Source: Clostridiales bacterium
Lineage (GTDB): Bacteria; Bacillota; Clostridia; Peptostreptococcales; Anaerovoracaceae
Reading direction: 5' to 3'
Assembly: GCA_009778945.1 (NCBI GenBank)
Contig: WRFF01000029.1
Coordinates: 1 to 13,947 of the forward strand
Length of the DNA stretch: 13,947 bases
Below the pieces are notes generated by a model. It was not told where the DNA came from and did not search any database. It saw nothing but the letters and a program-made list of their open reading frames with translations. Numbering within the stretch: the first letter of the stretch is position 1; each line of letters opens with the position of its first letter. A program made the position numbers and the translations under genes. Shown piece after piece: positions 1 to 6,615 of this stretch.

Positions 1-83
1 CACATCAGGAAGAACATCGTCACCATTGCAATATTGCATAGCCTCAAATCGAGTAAATCTATGATTTTTTTTGCCTTTGCCAA
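1..83 (-). CDS. dctQ: TRAP transporter small permease (DctQ-like), 5' part only
   Basis: Only the first 27 codons are in the window; the gene continues past position 1. The start is a TTG at 83-81, chosen because AGGAGG lies at 96-91, seven bases upstream. The peptide begins with a short Lys-rich amphipathic stretch (AKAKKIIDLLDLRL) and passes into a hydrophobic segment (CNIAMVTMFFLM). That is how DctQ small permeases begin: a cytoplasmic helix, then the first of four membrane helices. The identification rests mainly on context, because dctM and dctP lie directly upstream and a TRAP system needs the Q subunit. DctQ pairs with DctM in the membrane and helps the binding protein deliver substrate. 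It follows dctP by 83 bases that contain a strong hairpin. It could be another small membrane protein; the sequence beyond position 1 would settle this. Confidence 0.66.
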   Translation of the reverse strand, partial: MAKAKKIIDLLDLRLCNIAMVTMFFLM

Positions 84-106
84 AGTGTTACCTCCTACCG
101 ATACCT

Positions 107-135
107 GCGTGCGGCGGGCGTTTCCCGCCGCACGC
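107..135 (-). promoter_or_regulatory. GC-rich intercistronic hairpin between dctP and dctQ
   Basis: A perfect 12-base-pair inverted repeat (107-118 with 124-135, loop 119-123) lies between the dctP stop and the dctQ ribosome site. No U-tract follows it on the minus strand; the next bases lead straight into AGGAGG. It is therefore unlikely to be a full Rho-independent terminator. Such hairpins downstream of binding-protein genes commonly protect the upstream mRNA from 3' exonucleases and so raise binding-protein output over membrane subunits. That role is inferred here. Confidence 0.7.
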
Positions 136-166
136 TGCTTGTGATGTTATTCGCCGGGTATCACTT

Positions 167-1273
167 CTAGTTAGCTGCTGCGCACAGCTCGGTGATCTTG
201 TCCTGAAGCTGCTTGCCCTTGTCGCCGTTGGTGGCGATCCACTCGGTCTTGATCTGATCAGCCCCCGCGACGAGTTTCGCATGGTCGGCATCCGGAAGCT
301 TGTAGACTGTGCCGCCTTCGCCTGCGATGGCGTCCGTTGCCTTAGCTTTCATGCCGTCCCAATCATCGTGCATGAGATCCAGCGCGGCCTGGCCGCTGCA
401 TTCGTCGATGACCGCTTTATTCTCGGCGGAGAGCGAGTCGTACTTCGCCTGGTTCATGAGGAAGTAGTGGGTGTTGTAGACAACGGCTTCGTCCGCGAAA
501 TACTTCGCGCAATTGTCGTACAGCTTGTACGAATAGATGGCTTCCCAGTCTGTGATAGCGCCGTCAAATGCGCCGTTCTGCAGGTTCTGAAAGAGTTCGT
601 TGATCGGGCAGCCTTTGCCAGTCGCGCCGAAGATCTTCAGCCAATTGGTGACGGGCTCAGTCGAGGCGCGGATCGTCATCCCTTTCAGATCGTCCACCGA
701 GCTGAGCTTCTTGCTTGCCGTTGTGATCGGGTTGTCACAGTTTGCACGGATCAGTATAACCTTCGTTCCCTGATAACCCGTGTCGCTCTGCAGCAGAGTC
801 GTGTTCATCCAGATATTCATCATGACGTCGCTCGCCTGTGAGGAACTCGTGTACGGGAGATACGGCAGGCTGAGGCCATCCGTCATCGGGAACTGCCCCG
901 GATAGAAGGACTGAAGGCCAAAAGCGAGATCGACCATGCCGCTCTTGACTTTGTCCAGCGACTCGGTCGGCTTCGCAAGCGCACCGCCGTTGTTCGCCTG
1001 TACTTCGATGCGGCCGTTGCTCTTTTCTTTGACCATATCCGCCCATTGGTGGCAGTACCGCCCCGGAGTGGATGTATCGGCATCGTGGTTTGTCAGGATC
1101 AGCGTGACTTCCGGCGTCGCTGCCGGAGGCGTCGGGGCCGTCGGACTGCCGCCGGGGGCCGCTGGGCTGCCGCCGCCCGCCGGAGGCGTTGTCGTGCTAC
1201 CGCCGCCGCAGGCGCCGAGCATCATCGTCACCGCGATGACGGCCGCCAGTACGAAAAGCAATTTCTTTTTCAT
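167..1273 (-). CDS. dctP: TRAP transporter substrate-binding lipoprotein (DctP family)
   Basis: This 368-residue extracytoplasmic binding protein captures a solute and hands it to the DctQM permease. The N-terminus is a lipoprotein signal: MKKK, a hydrophobic stretch, then lipobox LGAC with Cys22 as the acylated residue. Residues 23-55 are a Gly/Ser/Thr/Pro/Ala linker that tethers the domain to the membrane. The rest has DctP-family features: KVKSGMVDLAFG near 108-119, and SSVDDLKGMTIRAS at 191-204, where Arg202 matches the family's conserved arginine that salt-bridges the substrate carboxylate. This suggests an organic acid ligand; the exact substrate cannot be read. The ATG is preceded by AGGAGG within good spacing. 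The gene sits 88 bases after dctM and 83 bases before dctQ and is flanked by hairpins on both sides. Confidence 0.93.
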   Translation of the reverse strand: MKKKLLFVLAAVIAVTMMLGACGGGSTTTPPAGGGSPAAPGGSPTAPTPPAATPEVTLILTNHDADTSTPGRYCHQWADMVKEKSNGRIEVQANNGGALAKPTESLDKVKSGMVDLAFGLQSFYPGQFPMTDGLSLPYLPYTSSSQASDVMMNIWMNTTLLQSDTGYQGTKVILIRANCDNPITTASKKLSSVDDLKGMTIRASTEPVTNWLKIFGATGKGCPINELFQNLQNGAFDGAITDWEAIYSYKLYDNCAKYFADEAVVYNTHYFLMNQAKYDSLSAENKAVIDECSGQAALDLMHDDWDGMKAKATDAIAGEGGTVYKLPDADHAKLVAGADQIKTEWIATNGDKGKQLQDKITELCAAAN

Positions 1274-1323
1274 TTTTTCTTTCTCCTCCTTAATTATTAA
1301 TTAACTGTTTATACTATTTTGAA

Positions 1324-1351
1324 AACGAAGACGGCTTTCGCCGGTTCCGTT
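1324..1351 (-). promoter_or_regulatory. Hairpin with GAAA tetraloop between dctM and dctP
   Basis: The minus strand can fold into a stem of four Watson-Crick pairs (CGGC/GCCG) closed by a GAAA tetraloop. After a 2x2 internal loop it extends by six further pairs, including one G-U, ending in AACG/CGTT. A short TTTTC follows. It may act as a weak terminator, an RNase entry point or a 5' stabiliser of the dctP message. The structure is read by eye and the role is inferred. Confidence 0.45.
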
Positions 1352-1361
1352 ATTCCGAATA

Positions 1362-2711
1362 TCAGCCGCCGGCTCCGGCCCGCGCAGCCCTCATCACCTC
1401 GGGCAGCCACGTCGAAAGCGGCTCTATATACACAAAGATCGCCAAGGCGATAACGAGCATAACCAAATACGGCACCACGCCTCTGAAGAGCGAAAAAAGG
1501 GGCAGCTTTGCAATGCCGGACATGATACAGCATATGAGGCCGTGCGGCGGGCAGATCACGCCTATCAGCATGCACGTGACCATGATGACGCCGAACCACA
1601 GAGGGCTCCACCCAAACGCGGTCACGATCGGCCAGAAGATGGGCACCAAGACCGCGATCAGCGGCAACGTATCGATCGCCATGCCGAGCCCGATATAGAC
1701 CGCAATGATGATCCATACCACGACATACTGGGACATATTCCCGCCCGCAAGCGCCGAGGCGAGCTTGACCGGCATCTGCGTCATCGCGAGGGCGGTCCCG
1801 AATACATTCGCGCCTACCATGATCATAAAAATCATGCAGGTCGTCTTGATGGAATCCCGAAGCGAACGCCAAATGTTTGCGAAGCTTGCGTTCCGGCGGA
1901 TGATCATAATGACGAAGGCGCCGATCGCGCCGATCGCGCCGCCTTCGCTCGGGCTGAAGAAGCCGGAGAAGATGCCGCCGAGCACAAGGATGAAGAGGAT
2001 GAGGAATCCGAGCAGCCCCTTCAACGAAATGAATCTTTCTTTCCAATTGAATTTTTCACCGACCGGCATAAGTTTCTTATTGCGTTGCGCGAGAATATTG
2101 ACAGTGATCAGCGCCAGGATGATGACGATGATAGCCGGCACGATACCAGCGGCAAACATGTCGCTGACGGAGGTCTGGGTCATCGTGCAGTAAACGATGA
2201 AGCCGAGGCTTGGCGGAATAAGCGAACCGAAAGTCGCAGTCGACGCAATGATGCTCGCGGACGCAACCGGGTCGTACTTATAGCGTACCATCTCCGGATA
2301 GGCGACCGTACCGATCGTGGCCACCGTCGCCGTCGCGCTGCCGCAGAAACAGTGGAACAACGAGCTTGCGGCGATCACCGCGTAGGCGAGGCCGCCTTTG
2401 AAGCGTCCGAGCCATTTGTAGCAGGTGTCGAAGAGCTCCGCCGTGATGCCTGAATACATCGCGAAATTTCCCATGAGCATAAACAGCGGGATGACCGCCA
2501 TCGTAAAGTTTCCGGCGGTAGTGAAAGAAATCGTCTTTATCTCCAATATACTCATTGAGAACGCCCGACTCATATCATGCACTTCTCCGGAACTCAAGAT
2601 CATATATCCGGCAAACCCCGCCACTATAAGTGAGAGACCGACATGCATTCCCAGGAACATCAACCCCAGAAAGAGGATGATAGTGATAATTGAGATTACA
2701 ATTGGATCCAT
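1362..2711 (-). CDS. dctM: TRAP transporter large permease (DctM family)
   Basis: This 449-residue, very hydrophobic protein has about a dozen membrane segments and is slightly longer than the usual ~430. Family landmarks are visible: an N-terminal helix ending in LGMHVGLSL, AVIPLFMLMGNF near 72-84, GSATATVATIGTVAYPEM near 124-141, GSLIPPSLGFIVY near 162-174, FFSPSEGGAIGAIGA, GMAIDTLPLIAVLVPI, and CPPHGLICCIMSGI near the C-terminus. DctM is the ion-coupled transport subunit and accepts ligand from DctP. Its ATG abuts the UbiD stop (TAG then ATG, no spacer) and its AAGGAGG ribosome site lies inside the last UbiD codons, so the two are probably translationally coupled. That links transport to the decarboxylase. 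DctM precedes DctP and DctQ, which is not the common P-Q-M order. Confidence 0.95.
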   Translation of the reverse strand: MDPIVISIITIILFLGLMFLGMHVGLSLIVAGFAGYMILSSGEVHDMSRAFSMSILEIKTISFTTAGNFTMAVIPLFMLMGNFAMYSGITAELFDTCYKWLGRFKGGLAYAVIAASSLFHCFCGSATATVATIGTVAYPEMVRYKYDPVASASIIASTATFGSLIPPSLGFIVYCTMTQTSVSDMFAAGIVPAIIVIILALITVNILAQRNKKLMPVGEKFNWKERFISLKGLLGFLILFILVLGGIFSGFFSPSEGGAIGAIGAFVIMIIRRNASFANIWRSLRDSIKTTCMIFMIMVGANVFGTALAMTQMPVKLASALAGGNMSQYVVVWIIIAVYIGLGMAIDTLPLIAVLVPIFWPIVTAFGWSPLWFGVIMVTCMLIGVICPPHGLICCIMSGIAKLPLFSLFRGVVPYLVMLVIALAIFVYIEPLSTWLPEVMRAARAGAGG

Positions 2712-4211
2712 CTACTTTGCCTCCTTCGCGTTTGTTTTGCCGAAACTGTTCTTAATAATATCCAACGCCTTTATTCTCACGTGTTCCGGCCAGTCATCCC
2801 AATTGGAAACCGGCGGTATACCGCCTTCCATCTTTCTTGCAAATGTCCACGCGGCGTCGATACATATACCTGACGCCGACAACATCTTGACGCGGTCGCC
2901 CATAGATATGCTCGGGTTGAGCATATTAACGCCGCCTTTGTTGCGAACGATATGGATGTCGTCACAAGGGTTGCACCTGGTCACCAGGGCCCACAAGACC
3001 TGATTGATATCTGAAGGATCTATATCTTCGTCAACCACGATGACCCAATCCGCATAACCGGACTGATATCCCAGCTTGCTGCTCCAAAGGCCAAAAGCGA
3101 TCGTATTGGCGGCGCCATCGTACGTTTTGTCAGCGGAAACGACACAAAAGTTCCAATTGGCGGCCGGGTGGAAGAAGACCTCTTTCACTCCCGGCAGCTT
3201 CAGTTTATTGCATAGCTGATCTCTTCCCAACGCACTCATCGATATTGCACACATAAAATGGTCGTCTACAAACGGGACGCCCTCCTGCGAGCCTATCAAT
3301 ATGGGATCGTTGCGATGAGTGATGCACGTGACATGAATAACCGGCTTGGGTTTTTCCGTACCGCCGTAATAGCCGGTATATTCGCCAAACGGCCCTTCCG
3401 CACGAGTTTCCGTCGGATCAATATATCCTTCAATGATAATCTCGGCGTTGGCCGGTACCATGAGGTCGCATGTCTCGGCTTTTACCAGCTCGTAAGCCTG
3501 CTGCCTCAGGCCGCCTGCCATTTCAACTTCAGAAACCCCCACGGGGAACATACTTGCCGCAGTAATTGGCAGGGTGGGACAATCCCCCATTGCCAAAACA
3601 ACAGGCATTCTTTCGCCTTCTTTTATGTATTTGCTGTGAATCAGCGTCCCATTTTTCAGCTCAACAGTCGCGGGAATGTTCAGGCCAAGTGTTTTTTCAT
3701 CATGGATGCAAGAGCGATACATACCCCAGTTCACCCACCCGCTGTTTATATCCTCCAATATGGAGGCGTGAAACGTTCCGATAAAGCGCTGCCCATCAGA
3801 CTCGTGCCAACGTGGCGTGGGGAATTTCGTTACATCAATATCGTCGCCAAGAAGTATGTTTTCTTTGCAAGGCGCTTTGTCCCTGTCAACCGTGACAGGA
3901 GCGATCGGCTTGTTGATCCTGTCTTCAAAAGTATGGACAAGATCCATTCTATCCGTACTTTTGTCCATTCCCAGCGCAATGGCATAGCGCCGAAAGCTTG
4001 AAAGCGAGTTTGTGAAAAACTTCCCGCCGGGATAGTCCTTGATGTTTTCAAAAAGAACCGCCGGAGCGTTTATTCCTCTTGTTTCAAGATCGCACAGCCC
4101 GCGGGATACAGCCCCTATCTCAAGATTCCAATCGACTTCTTCTGTTATGCGCAGAAGTTCGCCTTCTTCTTCCAGTTTCGCGATAAAATCACGTAGATCT
4201 CTAAATGCCAT
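2712..4211 (-). CDS. UbiD-family prenylated-FMN-dependent (de)carboxylase
   Basis: This 499-residue full-length UbiD-family enzyme reversibly decarboxylates alpha,beta-unsaturated or aromatic carboxylic acids using prenylated FMN. The N-terminus MAFRDLRDFIAKLEEEGEL is typical. The catalytic triad known from fungal Fdc1 (Arg173-Glu277-Glu282) is present as Arg166 in NWGMYR, and Glu272 and Glu277 in AEGPFGE. WVIVVDEDIDPSD at 389-401 and the following TRCNP are also family signatures. Catalysis should be intact. The cofactor-making UbiX partner is not in the window, so it must be supplied elsewhere. The ATG has AAAGGAG seven bases upstream. The gene lies 88 bases after the RidA-like gene and touches dctM. 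Substrate is unknown: hydroxybenzoates, gallate, protocatechuate, heteroaromatic or acrylic acids are all possible. A UbiD role in quinone synthesis is less likely in this catabolic-looking setting. Confidence 0.93.
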   Translation of the reverse strand: MAFRDLRDFIAKLEEEGELLRITEEVDWNLEIGAVSRGLCDLETRGINAPAVLFENIKDYPGGKFFTNSLSSFRRYAIALGMDKSTDRMDLVHTFEDRINKPIAPVTVDRDKAPCKENILLGDDIDVTKFPTPRWHESDGQRFIGTFHASILEDINSGWVNWGMYRSCIHDEKTLGLNIPATVELKNGTLIHSKYIKEGERMPVVLAMGDCPTLPITAASMFPVGVSEVEMAGGLRQQAYELVKAETCDLMVPANAEIIIEGYIDPTETRAEGPFGEYTGYYGGTEKPKPVIHVTCITHRNDPILIGSQEGVPFVDDHFMCAISMSALGRDQLCNKLKLPGVKEVFFHPAANWNFCVVSADKTYDGAANTIAFGLWSSKLGYQSGYADWVIVVDEDIDPSDINQVLWALVTRCNPCDDIHIVRNKGGVNMLNPSISMGDRVKMLSASGICIDAAWTFARKMEGGIPPVSNWDDWPEHVRIKALDIIKNSFGKTNAKEAK

Positions 4212-4299
4212 ATCTGAACTCCTTTACTTTCCCTACAAGAAAAACAATAATCCACATAGAAAAGCCAGTAGGAAGCGGGCCGTGCTCCTGCCCTTACGT

Positions 4300-4734
4300 T
4301 CAGTCTTTCTTCAAAACGGCAATCGCCTCAATCTCCACAAGGAATTCAGGCCGCGCCAAAGAGGCGGCCTGAAGCACGGTGCTTCCCGGCGGCTCGTTGA
4401 TAAGGGACGGCGCATGTTCTTTCCAGAATTCATATTCGGCCGCGCGCACAACCGGATAGTCCTTCATATCCTTGAACAACACGAGCGTACGTACAAGATT
4501 CTCGAGGCATGACCCGGCTTCTTCCAGTACTTTTTTCAGTTTTGTGTAGCAAACGATTGTCTGGTCATGCGCTGTGGACGTAAGGCAATTGCCATCCTCA
4601 AATGTCTGCGCGGTCATGCCCGATACGAAGACCAGGTTGTCCACTACCACGGCGTTCGCATAAATCGGCGTACCCAGCGGGACGTTTGGGATCTTTTGTT
4701 CAACTCCCTTTATGATGCACGGATATTTTTTCAT
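4300..4734 (-). CDS. RidA/YjgF/YER057c-family protein lacking the canonical arginine
   Basis: This 144-residue protein has the usual Rid-family length and fold signature: NAVVVDNLVFVSGMTAQ at 27-43 and the C-terminal FLVEIEAIAVLKK. Archetypal RidA hydrolyses reactive enamine/imine intermediates and depends on an arginine in the P-x-R-S motif near residue 105. In the corresponding segment here (EPPGSTVLQAASL) that arginine is replaced by Gly117, so this is probably not a classical RidA imine deaminase. Other Rid subgroups, including those near 2-aminomuconate deaminase, work in catabolic operons, and a pathway-specific role is plausible. It is the first gene after the sigma-54 promoter. A purine-rich AAAGGA site precedes the ATG. 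The exact reaction is unknown. Confidence 0.88.
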   Translation of the reverse strand: MKKYPCIIKGVEQKIPNVPLGTPIYANAVVVDNLVFVSGMTAQTFEDGNCLTSTAHDQTIVCYTKLKKVLEEAGSCLENLVRTLVLFKDMKDYPVVRAAEYEFWKEHAPSLINEPPGSTVLQAASLARPEFLVEIEAIAVLKKD

Positions 4735-4828
4735 GTCGACGTTTTCCTTTCTTTACCAATCTGAGTCAACTGATTGCCATAATAAATCTGCCAATAACGA
4801 ATTTTGCTGCGCGCATACCTACTAATTA

Positions 4829-4844
4829 TGCAAGAAGCGTGCCA
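4829..4844 (-). promoter_or_regulatory. Sigma-54 (-24/-12) promoter for the ridA-ubiD-dctMPQ operon
   Basis: On the minus strand 4844-4829 reads TGGCAC-N5-TTGCA, an exact match to the sigma-54 consensus. GG and GC are separated by exactly ten bases. It lies about 95 bases upstream of the RidA-like start and points at that gene, so transcription would begin near 4818 and leave a leader of about 85 bases. The next gene upstream encodes a sigma-54 activator, so promoter and regulator fit. This is the strongest regulatory site in the window. Confidence 0.92.
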
Positions 4845-4878
4845 ATAATAAAAAAAGTGACATGGATAAATTAATAAA

Positions 4879-4914
4879 GATTCTTTTAAGAATTCAGAAT
4901 CCTGTAAAAACAGG
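4879..4914. promoter_or_regulatory. Overlapping dyads upstream of the sigma-54 promoter (possible activator site)
   Basis: GATTCT-N11-AGAATC (4879-4901) is followed directly by CCTGT-AAAA-ACAGG (4901-4914), both perfect inverted repeats. They lie 35-70 bases upstream of the -24 element. This is close for a classic enhancer but compatible with a binding site. Their role is inferred from position only. Confidence 0.35.
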
Positions 4915-4995
4915 TTGTTCTTATCGAAAATTTTTAGAGGGAAAGCAATCCGGACGGCTCCGTCTATAGCGCATCGATCCCCGAGCCCTCACTGT

Positions 4996-5030
4996 TTTGT
5001 CGATAAACCTATACGGGTGTGTACGACAAA
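4996..5030. promoter_or_regulatory. TTTGTCG/CGACAAA inverted pair, candidate upstream activating sequence
   Basis: Seven-base perfect inverted arms (4996-5002 and 5024-5030) lie about 150-190 bases upstream of the -24 box, the usual distance for an enhancer bound by a sigma-54 activator. The core TTGTC/GACAA matches the core of the half-sites arrayed at 6616-6881. Spacing differs: starts are 28 bases apart here, against 32-34 in the array. A single half-site, GTGACA, also occurs at 4856-4861. Confidence 0.4.
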
Positions 5031-5093
5031 TGTACAAATATTGTTCAACGGTGAAGGCCTTATTTTTATGTTTCCTTTAAATAAACTAAAAAC

Positions 5094-6488
5094 TTACTTA
5101 ACATGGCGCTCCAAAGTGATGTTAAACCGGTGCATCATGTTGTAAAGGCTGCTTCTGGAGACCCCGAGCAGCCGCGCGGCGCCGGATACGGACATGTCGG
5201 ATACCTCCAGGGCTTTTGTTATGCGTTCTTTTTCAAGGTCTATCACGCTTTCCGACAGCGTGGCGTCCCGGTGCGGGGAAGGATACGCACTGTCGTTTTT
5301 CAGCCTCAGCACCCGCTGCAGAAGCTCTTTATCTATAATCTTCCCTTCATACATGACGGAAAGCTTGACAATCATATTCCTGAGTTCCCGGACGTTTCCC
5401 GGCCAGTTATAATTCTGCAGGATATCGACCGCTTCGTCGCTGAATTGCAGATCGTTGTCGTTCTGCTTGGAGAAATGGTTCACAAGAGGCATGATATCTT
5501 CCCTGCGCTCACGCAAAGGCGCCACCTCTATCTCGATGCCGCTCAGCCTGTAATACAGATCCTCCCTGAACTTCCCCTCCTCCATCAATTGCTCAAGGTT
5601 CCTGTTTGTCGAGGCGATGATCCGCGCGTGAAGGGGGATCAGATTGTTTCCGCCAAGCCGCTCGAATTCGCTTTCTTCAATTACCCTCAAAAGCTTCCCC
5701 TGCAGCAGAGGATTCAGATCGCCGATCTCATCAAGCAAGATCGTACCGTCAAGCGCGACCTCAAATTTGCCTTGTTTGGTGGAATAGGCGCCGCTGAACG
5801 CGCCTTTTTCATAACCGAAAAGTTCCGATTCCAGCAGGTCCTGCGGTATCGCCGTACAATTTATCCGCACAAACGGCTTTTTTTCTTTTCCGTGGCTTTC
5901 GGTATGAATACCGCCCGCGATTATTTCCTTGCCGCATCCCGTCTCGCCGCGTATCAATACGGGATATTCGTATTTTGCCGCTTTTTTCGCGAGTTTTATC
6001 ACATCCTTCAGGCTCTGGCTTTGCCCGGCCAAATCGTTGAGCGAATAGCGGGCTTCCGCCCTGGAAAGCTGGTCGTACAATTCCGACGACTTGCTGTCGA
6101 TATAGTTCTCGCGCACGAGTTTTTTTATCTTCTCGATGCCTCTGAAAATGATCACGCCGAAAGCGCCGATGATCTCATCGTTGCTGTCGAACAACGGAAT
6201 CATATGCGTTATGCACGTCATCCCGTTGATGATGTGGATTTTCCCCAAAACGGCGGCCCCGGTTTTCAACAACTCCGGATACGGGGAGGCGGAGTCAAGT
6301 TCGGAAATATGCATCCCGATGCTTTCCTCGTTCGGACGCCCCCATATGAGCGGCGAGGAATCCGAACAGTGGACGATATAGCCATCCTTGTCCATGATGC
6401 ACGACTCGTCAAACGCCAAATTCATAATTCCCTTCAGAATCGGGCTTATTTCCCGTATTTCCTCAGGATCGATTCGGATTTTTTCCAT
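5094..6488 (-). CDS. Sigma-54-dependent transcriptional activator (PAS, AAA+, Fis HTH)
   Basis: This is a 464-residue enhancer-binding protein. I chose the ATG at 6488 because AAAGGG lies seven bases upstream; an ATG at 6566 is in frame (490 residues) but has no ribosome site and falls in the apparent promoter. A PAS-type sensor occupies about residues 20-120, then a linker helix. The AAA+ domain follows: Walker A GETGCGKE (181-188), the sigma-54-contacting loop GAFSGA (229-234), Walker B ILLDEIGD (250-257) and the arginine region FREDLYYRL. A Fis-type helix-turn-helix (SVSGAARLLGVSRSSLYNM) ends the protein. It has no phosphoreceiver domain, so the PAS domain probably binds a ligand, perhaps the pathway substrate. 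It should activate the promoter at 4829-4844. The GAFTGA loop carries Ser in place of Thr, a conservative change. Confidence 0.93.
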   Translation of the reverse strand: MEKIRIDPEEIREISPILKGIMNLAFDESCIMDKDGYIVHCSDSSPLIWGRPNEESIGMHISELDSASPYPELLKTGAAVLGKIHIINGMTCITHMIPLFDSNDEIIGAFGVIIFRGIEKIKKLVRENYIDSKSSELYDQLSRAEARYSLNDLAGQSQSLKDVIKLAKKAAKYEYPVLIRGETGCGKEIIAGGIHTESHGKEKKPFVRINCTAIPQDLLESELFGYEKGAFSGAYSTKQGKFEVALDGTILLDEIGDLNPLLQGKLLRVIEESEFERLGGNNLIPLHARIIASTNRNLEQLMEEGKFREDLYYRLSGIEIEVAPLRERREDIMPLVNHFSKQNDNDLQFSDEAVDILQNYNWPGNVRELRNMIVKLSVMYEGKIIDKELLQRVLRLKNDSAYPSPHRDATLSESVIDLEKERITKALEVSDMSVSGAARLLGVSRSSLYNMMHRFNITLERHVK

Positions 6489-6615
6489 CGCGCAACCCTT
6501 TCCACATGCCCCGTTTTTTATACAGACTACCTGCGAATATATATTATGATTGTACAATACTCGCATGCAAAATCAAATATAAAGATTTCTTGAGTTTCCG
6601 CAAAATATTGTGGCT
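6489..6615. other. Leader and upstream region of the activator gene
   Basis: AT-rich DNA between the activator start and the half-site array. It holds the candidate promoters described separately and the 10-base palindrome ATTGTACAAT. No gene is supported here. The in-frame N-terminal extension from 6566 lacks a ribosome site. Confidence 0.5.
6543..6570 (-). promoter_or_regulatory. Candidate sigma-70/A promoter of the activator gene, with palindromic operator
   Basis: On the minus strand TTGCAT (6570-6565) and CATAAT (6548-6543) are separated by 16 bases. An alternative pair (TTGCGG, 16 bases, TATATT) sits slightly further upstream, near 6604-6577. The perfect palindrome ATTGTACAAT (6549-6558) lies in the spacer between the first pair, where a bound repressor would block the polymerase. 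A related TGTAC-N7-GTACA occurs at 5020-5036. The assignment is by eye. Confidence 0.4.

Larger units (their letters stand above)
4735..5093. other. Regulatory gap between the activator gene and the catabolic operon
   Basis: This 359-base AT-rich stretch shows no convincing gene in any frame. It holds the sigma-54 promoter (4829-4844), a cluster of short dyads (4879-4914), a small dyad GACGG-N2-CCGTC (4953-4964), TTTGTCG/CGACAAA (4996-5030) and TGTAC-N7-GTACA (5020-5036). No clear Rho-independent terminator follows the activator stop, so some read-through into the operon is possible. Confidence 0.7.

Noticed and set aside
107..135. Rho-independent terminator after dctP
   Set aside because: The stem is strong but no U-tract follows, and the dctQ ribosome site comes straight after.
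1542..2453. 303-codon plus-strand frame rich in Asp, Arg and His
   Set aside because: It is the antisense shadow of the DctM permease; the composition is the typical mirror of hydrophobic codons.
6489..6566. N-terminal 26-residue extension of the activator
   Set aside because: The upstream ATG lacks a ribosome site and overlaps the likely promoter; the internal ATG has a good site.
5103..6593. 496-codon open frame on the plus strand
   Set aside because: It is antisense to the activator gene, whose protein has complete recognisable domains; the plus-strand translation shows no family signature.
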